Origin: Phycisphaerales bacterium
GTDB taxonomy: Bacteria > Planctomycetota > Phycisphaerae > Phycisphaerales > UBA1924
DNA: 64,000 bases
NCBI GenBank assembly: GCA_029260375.1
Contig: JAJDDI010000066.1
Location: forward strand, 1-64,000
Direction: 5' to 3'
In this document: positions 15,893 through 26,621 of the stretch, piece by piece
Position numbering within the stretch: position 1 is the first letter of the stretch
How the letters are laid out: each line of letters opens with the position of its first letter
The notes under the pieces: model-generated
Told to the model about the DNA's origin: nothing
Databases searched by the model: none
The model's input: only the letters and a program-made list of their open reading frames with translations
Made by a program: the position numbers and the translations under genes

Positions 15893-17284
15893 ATGCAAAT
15901 CAAAGTCCTCGGCGCCGCGGGCGAAGTCACAGGCTCCTGCTACCTCGTCGAAACCTCCAAGGCCCGCGTCCTCGTCGAGTTCGGCATCCACCAGGGCGGC
16001 GCCCACACCGAGGCCAAGAACCGGCGCATGCCCCCCATCGACCCGGGCACGCTCGACGCCGCCATCCTCACCCACGCCCACCTGGACCACTCCGGGCGCC
16101 TCCCCCTCCTGCCCAGACACGACTTCGACGCCCCCATCTTCGCGACAAAGGCCACCATAGAGCTCTGCGGGATTCTGCTTCGGGACTCGGCGCACATCCA
16201 GGAATCCTCCGCCGCACGCGCCAACAAGTACCGCGCCAAGCGCGGGCGCGGCCCGGCCACCCCGCTCTACACCACCCCCGACGTCGAACGCGTCCTCCCC
16301 ATGTTCCGCGAGGTTCCCTTCGACGAGTTCGTCGAGGTCGCCCCCGGCGTGCGCGCCAAGTGGGTCGATGCCGGGCACATCCTCGGCGCCGCCAGCGTCA
16401 TGCTCCAGCTCGAGGACAAGGGCGAACGCAAGACCGTCGTCTTCTCGGGCGACATCGGCCCCAAGGGCGCCCCCCTGCTCCGCGACCCCGTCACCTTCGA
16501 CCACGCCGACATCGTCTTCCTCGAATCCACCTACGGCGACCGCGACCACCGCCCCATGGACGACTCCATCGCCGAGCTCGCCCGCATCATGAACCAGGCC
16601 CGCACCCCCAAGGGCAAGGTGCTCATCCCCTCGTTCGCCGTGGGTCGCACGCAGCAGCTGATCTACTTCATCGCCGGCATGCAGCGCGAGGGCGTCGTCG
16701 AGGACCCGAAGGTCTACGTCGATTCCCCGATGGCCACCAGCGCGACGGACCTCTACCGCCGCCACCGCGAGCTCTTCGACGACGACTGCTGGGAACTCAT
16801 CAACGGCGGCACGCCCTGCCTCAGCTTCCCGGGATTGAGATTTACCAAGTCCCCCCAGGACTCCATGGCCCTCAACCCCATGGGCAACGGCGTGACCATC
16901 ATCTCCGCCGCGGGCATGTGCACCGGCGGACGCATCCTCCACCACCTGCGCCACGGCCTGGGGCGTGAAGAGACGCATGTGGTCTTCGTCGGCTACCAGG
17001 GCGACGGCACCCTCGGGCGGAGGCTGGTTGACGGCTCACGCAAGGTCCGCGTCATGGGCGACGACATCCGCGTCAAGGCCAACATCCACACCATCGGCGG
17101 CTTCTCCGCCCACGCCGGACAGACCGAGCTCGTCGAGTGGCTCGCCAGCATGCGCGACTCGGGCCCCCGCGTCTACCTCACCCACGGCGAGGACCGCCAA
17201 CGCCGAGCGCTCACCGAGAAGATCGATGAGGTGCTGATGCTCAAGGCCCAGATGCCGGCGTGGGGGGATGTGGTGGAGGTGTGA
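15893..17284 (+). CDS. MBL-fold/beta-CASP RNA exo-endonuclease family protein
   Basis: 463 residues. The metallo-beta-lactamase core has THAHLDHSGRLPLL (metal ligands), DAGHILGAASVMLQ, and FSGDIGPKGAPLL; the beta-CASP part has STYGDRDHRP, PSFAVGRTQQLIYFI, VYVDSPMA, SAAGMCTGGRILHHL and the terminal IGGFSAHAGQTELVEWL and YLTHGED. This matches the Ysh1/CPSF73-like bacterial subfamily, which cleaves or degrades RNA. A KH domain is absent, as in other stand-alone bacterial members. Monocistronic or with the upstream EamA gene. Confidence 0.93.
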   Translation: MQIKVLGAAGEVTGSCYLVETSKARVLVEFGIHQGGAHTEAKNRRMPPIDPGTLDAAILTHAHLDHSGRLPLLPRHDFDAPIFATKATIELCGILLRDSAHIQESSAARANKYRAKRGRGPATPLYTTPDVERVLPMFREVPFDEFVEVAPGVRAKWVDAGHILGAASVMLQLEDKGERKTVVFSGDIGPKGAPLLRDPVTFDHADIVFLESTYGDRDHRPMDDSIAELARIMNQARTPKGKVLIPSFAVGRTQQLIYFIAGMQREGVVEDPKVYVDSPMATSATDLYRRHRELFDDDCWELINGGTPCLSFPGLRFTKSPQDSMALNPMGNGVTIISAAGMCTGGRILHHLRHGLGREETHVVFVGYQGDGTLGRRLVDGSRKVRVMGDDIRVKANIHTIGGFSAHAGQTELVEWLASMRDSGPRVYLTHGEDRQRRALTEKIDEVLMLKAQMPAWGDVVEV

Positions 17285-17407
17285 GCATTTGGGTTGTCAC
17301 GGGTTGTTCCTTCAGGGCAACCTTTGCAGTGCTAAGTCGCTTTGGCGCGGGACACCACCCAATGTTGTGGCTTGATCGAGCAATCAGCGGAATCATATCA
17401 CGAGGCC

Positions 17408-17436
17408 TTGTCGCTTATACATCATCACACTATTCT
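17408..17436 (+). promoter_or_regulatory. Possible promoter of the FG-GAP gene
   Basis: TTGTCG (17408-17413), 17 bases, then TATTCT (17431-17436), four of six matches in each box. It lies in a 223-base intergenic stretch that is clearly less GC-rich than surrounding DNA. The gene's GGAGG is at 17496-17500. Confidence 0.35.
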
Positions 17437-17507
17437 CGCCGCACCACGCGCGAACGCATACTCGGTTTGTGCAATAGCCGGTTCCTATATCCAGTGGAGG
17501 GTTTGAG

Positions 17508-18860
17508 ATGTACAGAATCGTGACCATCGGACTGTCCGCTGTGCTTGGCGCCTCCGCGCCGGGGCAGGTCCTCAATCAAGATCTGAAGCTCCTCCCCGAC
17601 GACGGCGCCGCAGTTGACCGGTTCGGCAATGCAATCGCCATCGCTGACGGCCTCGTCGCCGCTGGGGCCATTTTTGATAACGACAACGGTGCGGATTCCG
17701 GCTCGGCTTACATCTTCGACGCCTTCACGGGCTGCCAACTCGCGAAGCTCCTCCCCGATGATGGCGCCGCAGGTGACCAGTTCGGCAGTTCCATCGCCAT
17801 TGCCGATGGTCTCGTCGTCATCGGGGCAAATGGGGACGATGACAACGGGTCACTCTCCGGTTCGGCATACCTTTACAATGCTTCAACCAGCGCTCTGATC
17901 GCCAAGCTTTTGCCTGACGATGGCGCCGAAGGTGATAGGTTCGGTCTTTCCGTCGCGATAGCCGACGGGCTCGTTGTTGTAGGGGCTCGCCGTAATGACG
18001 ACAACGGATCGGACTCCGGCTCGGCGTACCTCTTTGACGCCTCCACCGGCAACCAGATCGCCAAGCTCCTCCCCGACGATGGCGCCGCAGGTGACCTCTT
18101 CGGCGAGTCCGTTGCCATCGGTGGTGGTCTTGTCGCCGTCGGGGCTCACCGCAATGACGACAACGGGTCGGACTCCGGTTCGGCTTACCTTTTCGACGCC
18201 TCAACCGGCGACCAGATCATTAAACTCCTGCCAGACGATGGAGCCGCCGGTGATTTATTCGGCTTTTTCGTCGCCATCGCTGATGGCATGGTCGCTGTCG
18301 GGGCTGTCTTCGATGACGACAACGGGGTCGACTCTGGCTCGGCCTACCTCTTCGACGCTTCAACCGGCGTCCAGCTCGCCAAGCTCCTGCCCGACGATGG
18401 CTCCGCAGGTGACGAGTTCGGCGTGGCCGTTTCTGTCGCCGAGGGCCTTGTTGTCGTTGGAGCTCACCGAAATGACGACAACGGGTCCAACTCCGGCTCC
18501 GCGTACTACTTCGACGCTTCAACCGGTGTCCAGATCGCCAAGCTCCTGCCAGACGATGGCGCCGGAGTTGACGAGTTTGGTGAATCCATCGCGATTGCCG
18601 ACGGCCTCGTTGCCGTTGGGGCTCGCCTCAATGACGACAACGGGTCCGACTCCGGCTCCGCGTATATCTTCGATACTAATCCCTGCTCACCGGCCGACCT
18701 GGCCTTCCCGCCAGGTGAACTCGATTTCTCCGACGTAGCAGCCTTCCTCACTGCATTCGGCGCGATGACACCCGAGGCCGACCTCGCTCCGCCCACGGGC
18801 CAGTGGGATTTCTCCGATGTTGTCGCTTTCCTCACCGCGTTTGGCGCCGGGTGCCCGTAG
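17508..18860 (+). CDS. Secreted seven-repeat FG-GAP beta-propeller protein with dockerin-like tail
   Basis: 450 residues; ATG with GGAGG seven bases upstream. A short signal peptide ends about SAPGQ. Residues 28 to about 390 hold seven 53-residue repeats, each starting LLPDDGA.GD.FG, with the calcium-loop-like NDDNGSDSGSAY, an FG-GAP pattern; seven units fit one seven-bladed propeller. The last 55 residues contain two copies of the ADLA(P)...DFSDVAAFLTAFGA type motif, a planctomycete C-terminal module that resembles a doubled EF-hand/dockerin repeat. Likely a cell-surface or extracellular protein; ligand unknown. The DNA is lower in GC than the neighbours. Confidence 0.85.
   Translation: MYRIVTIGLSAVLGASAPGQVLNQDLKLLPDDGAAVDRFGNAIAIADGLVAAGAIFDNDNGADSGSAYIFDAFTGCQLAKLLPDDGAAGDQFGSSIAIADGLVVIGANGDDDNGSLSGSAYLYNASTSALIAKLLPDDGAEGDRFGLSVAIADGLVVVGARRNDDNGSDSGSAYLFDASTGNQIAKLLPDDGAAGDLFGESVAIGGGLVAVGAHRNDDNGSDSGSAYLFDASTGDQIIKLLPDDGAAGDLFGFFVAIADGMVAVGAVFDDDNGVDSGSAYLFDASTGVQLAKLLPDDGSAGDEFGVAVSVAEGLVVVGAHRNDDNGSNSGSAYYFDASTGVQIAKLLPDDGAGVDEFGESIAIADGLVAVGARLNDDNGSDSGSAYIFDTNPCSPADLAFPPGELDFSDVAAFLTAFGAMTPEADLAPPTGQWDFSDVVAFLTAFGAGCP
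17589..18701 (+). repeat. Seven 159-bp tandem coding repeats
   Basis: Seven consecutive 159-bp units (53 codons) within the FG-GAP gene, beginning CTCCTCCCCGACGA or a close variant. Units are similar at DNA level as well as protein level, indicating recent duplication or ongoing homogenisation. Confidence 0.85.
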
Positions 18861-18872
18861 GCCTGCACCCTG

Positions 18873-20273
18873 CTACCCCACCCTCCAACTCTTCCCCTCC
18901 CGCTCCACCCTTCGGTACAGCGTGTCCCGCTCCACCGGCTCGAACCCCGCCTCCCGGATCGCGCGTTGCAGGTCGAGGACGGTCGTCTCCTGGTGGGTGG
19001 ACGAGCCGCCCACCTTGGTGATGTCGTACCAGACGACGGTGCCGTCGATGTCGTCGGCGCCGCACTGGAGCATGTGCTGCGCCATCGCCAGCGTCTGCAT
19101 GATCCAGAACGCCTTGACGTGCGGGAAGTTGTCGAGCATGAGGCGGGCGATGGCGAGCGTGCGCAGGTTCTCCAGGCCGCTCGGGCCGTAGAGGTGTTCC
19201 AGTTCGCTGCCGTCGGGGAAGAACGGGAGCGGGATGATGGTCTGGAAGTAGCCGGAAAGAGACGGAGAGACGGAGTTCCGGAGAGACGAAGCGGGGGAGG
19301 CTCCCGGCGTGGGCAGGGGCACGCCGGGACGCGTCAGGGTGATCACGGGCGCGGTGATTCCCGCGATCGCCGCGATTGACTCCGTCTCTTCGTCTCTGCG
19401 TCTCTTCGTCTCTTCGTCCGCCGTCTCCTCCCCCGTGTAGCCCAGGCGCTCCAGGGCCTGATCCTGCGCGCGGCGCAGGATCTCCATATGAACGAGCCGC
19501 TCGCGGCGCTGGTCGATGTGTCCGTACAGGATCGTCGCGTTCGTGTTGAGCCCGAGTTCGTGCGCGACCAGGTGGACATCCAGCCACTCGTCCGAGCGGA
19601 TCTTGCTCCGGTGCGTCTCGTCATGGACGCGGTCATCGAACACCTCGGCGCCGCCCCCGGGCAGCGAGCCGAGCCCGGCGTCCTTGAGTTCCTGAAGCAC
19701 CCAGCGGATGCCCGCCTGGCGGTCGGATTTTTTATACTTCTTGGCAATCTTCGCCAAGTGCACGATCTCCACGGCCGTGAACGCCTTGATGTTCAGCTGC
19801 GACCCAGCGTCCCTGGCGATGTCGCGGATCGTGCGCATCATCTCCGGGTAGTAGTCCCAGGGCAGGTACGGCTGCAGCCCGCCGACGATGTGCATCTCCG
19901 TCGCGCCGTTCTCGATCGCCTTGCGCGCCTCCGCGGCCACCGACTCCATGTCGTGCGTGTACGCGCCCTCGTCGCCCTTCTTGCGGAAGAACTCGCAGAA
20001 CTTGCAGCTCAGCGCACAGACGTTGGAGTAGTTCAGGTGACGGTTGATGTTAAAATAGGCCACATCGCCGTGGAGCTTGCGCCGCACCGCGTCGGCGATC
20101 TCGCACACGCCCCAGACGTCGGGCGTCTCGTACAGCGTCATCCCGTCGTCGAGCGAGAGGCGCTGCCCGCTCAGGGCCTTGTCGCGGATCGCGTCCAGAC
20201 GCGGGTCCGTGCCAAGGGATCGGGCGGTCGGCGTGGGCAGAGCGGTGGGTGGGGCGGTGGGGGAGGCGGTCAT
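18873..20273 (-). CDS. mqnE: Aminofutalosine synthase MqnE, with internal insertion
   Basis: Radical-SAM enzyme of the futalosine route to menaquinone, converting 3-enolpyruvyl-benzoate and SAM to aminofutalosine. ATG at 20273 is preceded by CGGAG; about 466 residues. The cluster motif CALSCKFCEF and the downstream HIVGGLQPYLPWDYYPEM, IKAFTAVEI, LPGGGAEVFDDRV, TNATILYGH, FQTIIPLPFFP, GTVVWYDITKVGGSSTH are typical. Between RRAQDQ and FQTIIPLPF, where the family has a short loop, there are about 60 extra residues rich in DEETKRRR and Pro/Ser. They come from a repeat insertion (about 19250-19438). Core residues appear intact, so activity is plausible. Confidence 0.93.
   Translation of the reverse strand: MTASPTAPPTALPTPTARSLGTDPRLDAIRDKALSGQRLSLDDGMTLYETPDVWGVCEIADAVRRKLHGDVAYFNINRHLNYSNVCALSCKFCEFFRKKGDEGAYTHDMESVAAEARKAIENGATEMHIVGGLQPYLPWDYYPEMMRTIRDIARDAGSQLNIKAFTAVEIVHLAKIAKKYKKSDRQAGIRWVLQELKDAGLGSLPGGGAEVFDDRVHDETHRSKIRSDEWLDVHLVAHELGLNTNATILYGHIDQRRERLVHMEILRRAQDQALERLGYTGEETADEETKRRRDEETESIAAIAGITAPVITLTRPGVPLPTPGASPASSLRNSVSPSLSGYFQTIIPLPFFPDGSELEHLYGPSGLENLRTLAIARLMLDNFPHVKAFWIMQTLAMAQHMLQCGADDIDGTVVWYDITKVGGSSTHQETTVLDLQRAIREAGFEPVERDTLYRRVEREGKSWRVG
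19250..19438. repeat. GAGACG-repeat insertion with inverted ends inside mqnE
   Basis: Repeats of GAGACG(A/G)A run in one orientation at about 19256-19290 and in the opposite orientation at about 19378-19423, giving an imperfect inverted repeat around a ~85-bp GC-rich centre. The whole segment is in frame with mqnE and encodes an extra loop absent from the family. Confidence 0.6.
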
Positions 20274-20383
20274 GGCGGCTCCGGAGAGAGGTCCAGTCGC
20301 GGACGAACTTTCAGAGATTATTGAAAGTATTGGGGCGTCGCCAGTAGAGGGCAAGCGCCCGGGGGTATCCTCCGCCCCGCGTC

Positions 20384-24111
<3,728 letters not shown>

Positions 24112-24142
24112 GGCCCGGGCGATCGACAAGGAAGTGAACCGG

Positions 24143-24179
24143 GACGGGCGCTGCGTGAGCAGCGTCCGTCTTTCTATTT
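24143..24179 (+). terminator. dnaK terminator
   Basis: Perfect 12-pair stem (24143-24154 with 24159-24170, one G-T pair) closed by a GTGA tetraloop and followed by TTTCTATTT. It lies 32 bases after the dnaK stop; the T-rich part overlaps the stop codon of the convergent rdgB. Confidence 0.85.
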
Positions 24180-25397
24180 GGCGCTGACCCTGAGACGCTG
24201 GATCTCGATCGCCATGGCGCGTGCCGCCTCGCCGCGGTGCGAGCGGGCGTTCTTCTCTTCAGCGGTCAGCTCGGCGCCCGTGCGGTCAAACCCGGGCGCG
24301 ACGAGCACGAGCGGGTCGTAGCCGAACCCGTTCTCGCCGCGCGGGACGTCGCCCGGGAGCCCGATGCGTCCCTCGAAGGCGCCGCGGACGGTGGCGAGGA
24401 CGTTGATCCTGGAGGGGGGGGCTTCCAGCCCCCCCGCGTCCCCAACGCCAGTCTCGGGCTCCCAGAGAAACGGATACTCCCGCGCCCGCTCCACAAGCCC
24501 CGCCTTCATCGCGTTCGCCTCGATGTAGCGCAGCGTCTCCTCGCCCTCTTCGGGCGTCCGGACAAGCCGATCGAAGTACTCCCGAGGCCAGAGCGATCCT
24601 CGTGTGCCGCGTTCTGTGTTGATCCGCGTCGATGCGAACGACTTGATGCTGTGCATGATCTGGGCGACGCCAGCGAACGAGCCGTCGGCGCTCTCGACCG
24701 TCCTGAAGAGCATGTGCAGATGGTCGGGCATGACGCACGCCGCGTGGAGGATGTACTTGCTCCCGTGCCAGTGCCTGCAGGCGTTGAGAACGATGGTCCG
24801 CTCAGAATCGCTGAGAGTCTCTCCCTTGCGAAGGCTGGCGGTGACGAAGTAGGTGGCGCCGCCCTTGTCCCAGTGGGGGAGTTTGCCGCCGAGGTGTTTG
24901 GTGAAGGCGCCGGTGTATCGAGGAGTGGAGGCTTGCGATTGGGGGGGCTGGAAGCCCCCCCCTCCAGGCGCCTGGGAAGGCGCCGCCAGCACCATCGTGC
25001 AGACGAACCGCGCTGAGCGCTTCTCGGGCGGAACACCACCCAGGTCCGCCAGCAGCTTGGCGTTGTTTGCCGCGTCGCGTTGCTCGCGCGAGATCCCCGT
25101 CTCCTGGCCGTCGGTGGCGTAGTGGGAGCTGATCACGCCCGGCGCTCCGCCCAGGGCGTCAACTTCCAGCCCCGAGTCGTCGGCCAGGCAGACCCGCCCG
25201 GTCTGGCGGGCGTACGACGTCGCCTTGAGCGTCGCGTTCTCGATGAACGAGTCCTTGCCCTCGATCGGCTCCTCGAACTCGCCCGGCAGGTCGCTCAGGC
25301 CGATGACCTGCACGCCGATCGGGTCGAGCACGGCGCGGATCTCGTCGATCTTGTGCGGGTTGCCGGTGGCGATCACGATGGGCTGGCTGAAGGGCAC
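24174..25397 (-). CDS. rdgB: XTP/dITP diphosphatase RdgB interrupted in frame by a transposase domain
   Basis: RdgB hydrolyses non-canonical purine triphosphates (ITP, XTP) to prevent their incorporation. GTG start at 25397 with GGAG six bases upstream. Residues 1-143 show IVIATGNPHKIDEI, EDSF-like GKDSFIENATLKA, CLADDSGLEVDAL and SARFVCTMVLA; residues 331-407 show VLATVRGAFEGRI, RGENGFGYDPLVLV, AELTAEEKNARSHRG. Between them 187 residues (144-330) are foreign: a REP-associated tyrosine transposase domain with flanking palindrome-coded ends. Without it the protein is 220 residues, normal for RdgB. All conserved RdgB residues remain and the frame is open throughout. Whether the 407-residue protein works is unknown. 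Confidence 0.93.
   Translation of the reverse strand: MPFSQPIVIATGNPHKIDEIRAVLDPIGVQVIGLSDLPGEFEEPIEGKDSFIENATLKATSYARQTGRVCLADDSGLEVDALGGAPGVISSHYATDGQETGISREQRDAANNAKLLADLGGVPPEKRSARFVCTMVLAAPSQAPGGGGFQPPQSQASTPRYTGAFTKHLGGKLPHWDKGGATYFVTASLRKGETLSDSERTIVLNACRHWHGSKYILHAACVMPDHLHMLFRTVESADGSFAGVAQIMHSIKSFASTRINTERGTRGSLWPREYFDRLVRTPEEGEETLRYIEANAMKAGLVERAREYPFLWEPETGVGDAGGLEAPPSRINVLATVRGAFEGRIGLPGDVPRGENGFGYDPLVLVAPGFDRTGAELTAEEKNARSHRGEAARAMAIEIQRLRVSAK
24408..24435. repeat. Left terminal inverted repeat of the RAYT element
   Basis: 28 bp: CCTGGA, eight Gs, CTTCCAG, seven Cs. It is itself a palindrome able to form a G/C stem around CTTCCAG. Exact reverse complement of 24941-24968. Read in the rdgB frame it encodes GGLEAPPSR-like residues with no stop. 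Confidence 0.9.
24941..24968. repeat. Right terminal inverted repeat of the RAYT element
   Basis: 28 bp: seven Gs, CTGGAAG, eight Cs, TCCAGG, exact reverse complement of the left repeat at 24408-24435. In the rdgB frame it encodes PGGGGFQPP. Confidence 0.9.
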
Positions 25398-25435
25398 GCG
25401 TTGCTCCGGTGGGTCGGGGCCCTATTCTTGGGGCC

Positions 25436-26608
25436 ATGACCCCCAGCGTCGAGAGATCACAAGTGGCCCGCGAGGCCGGGGACGCGCTCGAGACGCTGCG
25501 CGAGCGAGGGCGCCTGCCCCGGGCGCTCGTCGGCTTCGACGGCTTCATCGACGAGATCATCCACGTCGTGGACAAACGGCGCTCGATGGAGCCGGGCGAC
25601 TTTGAGCGCATCGGGACCATCCCGGAGTTCGCCGCCCGCGTCGCGTCGGCCGCGGGCAAGAGCGCCAACATCGAGCTGTGCGTCAAGGAGGCCCGCTACG
25701 GCGGCAACGGCCCGCTCATGGGCGGCGCCCTCGGGCGCCTGGGCGCGCCAGTCACGTTCATCGGCGCCGTGGGGCTGGGCGATGATCCCACGACGCTCGA
25801 CCCGATCTACGAGCCCTTCGCCCAGCGCTGCGAGAGGGTGATCCCGATCGCCCCGCCCGCGCACACCGATGCGCTCGAGTTCACCGACGGCAAGATCATG
25901 CTCGGCAAGACCCACAACGTGCAGCACGTCACGTGGGGCCGCATCCGCGAGGTCGTCGGGCTCGACGCCCTGCGCGAGATGTGCGAGAACTCCGACCTCA
26001 TCGGCGTGACCAACTGGGTGATGCTCGGGGGCGTCGAGGGCATCTGGGAGGGCCTGCGCGACGAGGTGTTCCCGTCGATAAGCGACCGTCCACGCCGGTT
26101 CATGGTGGACCTGTCCGACCCGGCCAAGCGCACCGACGCGGACATCATCCGCGCGATGGGCATCCTGCGGACGATCAACGCCAGGACGCCCGTGACGCTG
26201 GGGCTGAACCTGGCCGAGTCGCAGCGGATCGCCAGCGTCATGGGCCTGCGGGTCTACGACGACACGAGCAACTATTCGCTGGGCGCGATGGTTCGGCGCG
26301 CGGCCGAGGCGCTGCGCCAGTCCCTGGCGCTGGACACCGTCGTCGTCCACCCGCGCGAGGGCGCGGGCGGGGCCAATGCCCAGGATTCGGCGTGGTACGC
26401 GGGCCCGTTCACGCAGAACCCCAAGCTCTCGACGGGCGCGGGCGACCACTTCAACGGCGGGTTCGGCTTCGCCCAGGCCGGCGGGCTCGACCTGGCCCAC
26501 TGCTTGGCGACGGGCTGTGCCGTCTCGGGCGCGTACGTGCGCGACGCGCTGAGCCCGGATCTTGACCGCCTTGTCGGCTTCCTCCGCGACCTGCCCGCCC
26601 CCGACTGA
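25436..26608 (+). CDS. PfkB-family carbohydrate kinase
   Basis: 390 residues from ATG 25436. Ribokinase-fold marks are GFDGFIDEI and GGNGPLMGGALGRLGAPVTFIGAVGLGDD near the N-terminus and the catalytic/ATP signature LSTGAGDHFNGGFGFAQAGG near the C-terminus, with the base Asp in GAGDH. It phosphorylates a sugar or nucleoside; the substrate cannot be assigned. It is divergent from rdgB and followed 13 bases after its stop by the TPR-sulfotransferase gene, so the two form a unit. Confidence 0.88.
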   Translation: MTPSVERSQVAREAGDALETLRERGRLPRALVGFDGFIDEIIHVVDKRRSMEPGDFERIGTIPEFAARVASAAGKSANIELCVKEARYGGNGPLMGGALGRLGAPVTFIGAVGLGDDPTTLDPIYEPFAQRCERVIPIAPPAHTDALEFTDGKIMLGKTHNVQHVTWGRIREVVGLDALREMCENSDLIGVTNWVMLGGVEGIWEGLRDEVFPSISDRPRRFMVDLSDPAKRTDADIIRAMGILRTINARTPVTLGLNLAESQRIASVMGLRVYDDTSNYSLGAMVRRAAEALRQSLALDTVVVHPREGAGGANAQDSAWYAGPFTQNPKLSTGAGDHFNGGFGFAQAGGLDLAHCLATGCAVSGAYVRDALSPDLDRLVGFLRDLPAPD

Positions 26609-26621
26609 GCCGGAGACCGAC

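Larger units (their letters stand above)
24408..24968 (-). mobile_element. 561-bp RAYT (IS200-like) element inserted in rdgB
   Basis: Bounded by perfect 28-bp inverted repeats, 561 bp (187 codons) long. It encodes a TnpA-REP/Y1 transposase domain: HWDKGGATYFVTASLRKG, the HUH motif in VMPDHLHMLFRT (His 226 and 228 of the fused protein), and the catalytic-tyrosine helix LRYIEANAMKAGLVE (Tyr 291). In the coding frame the first ATG is in the HUH motif itself; there is no ATG, GTG or TTG before it, and no stop codon anywhere. The element thus depends on rdgB for translation. No target-site duplication is evident. Confidence 0.85.

Noticed and set aside
15050-16978. Long minus-strand open frames, such as a 642-residue one opposite the EamA and beta-CASP genes
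   Set aside because: These are antisense to strong genes, have Asp/Glu/Gly/Arg-rich low-complexity translations and match no family; in GC-rich DNA such shadow frames are expected.
17589-18701. A CRISPR-like array at the tandem repeats
   Set aside because: The 159-bp units are coding, without spacers of constant length between identical short repeats; no other CRISPR array was seen in the window.
24408-24968. An intein in RdgB
   Set aside because: The insert lacks any HINT-domain motif and has no Cys/Ser/Thr at the junctions; its ends are palindromic DNA repeats and its body is a Y1 transposase.
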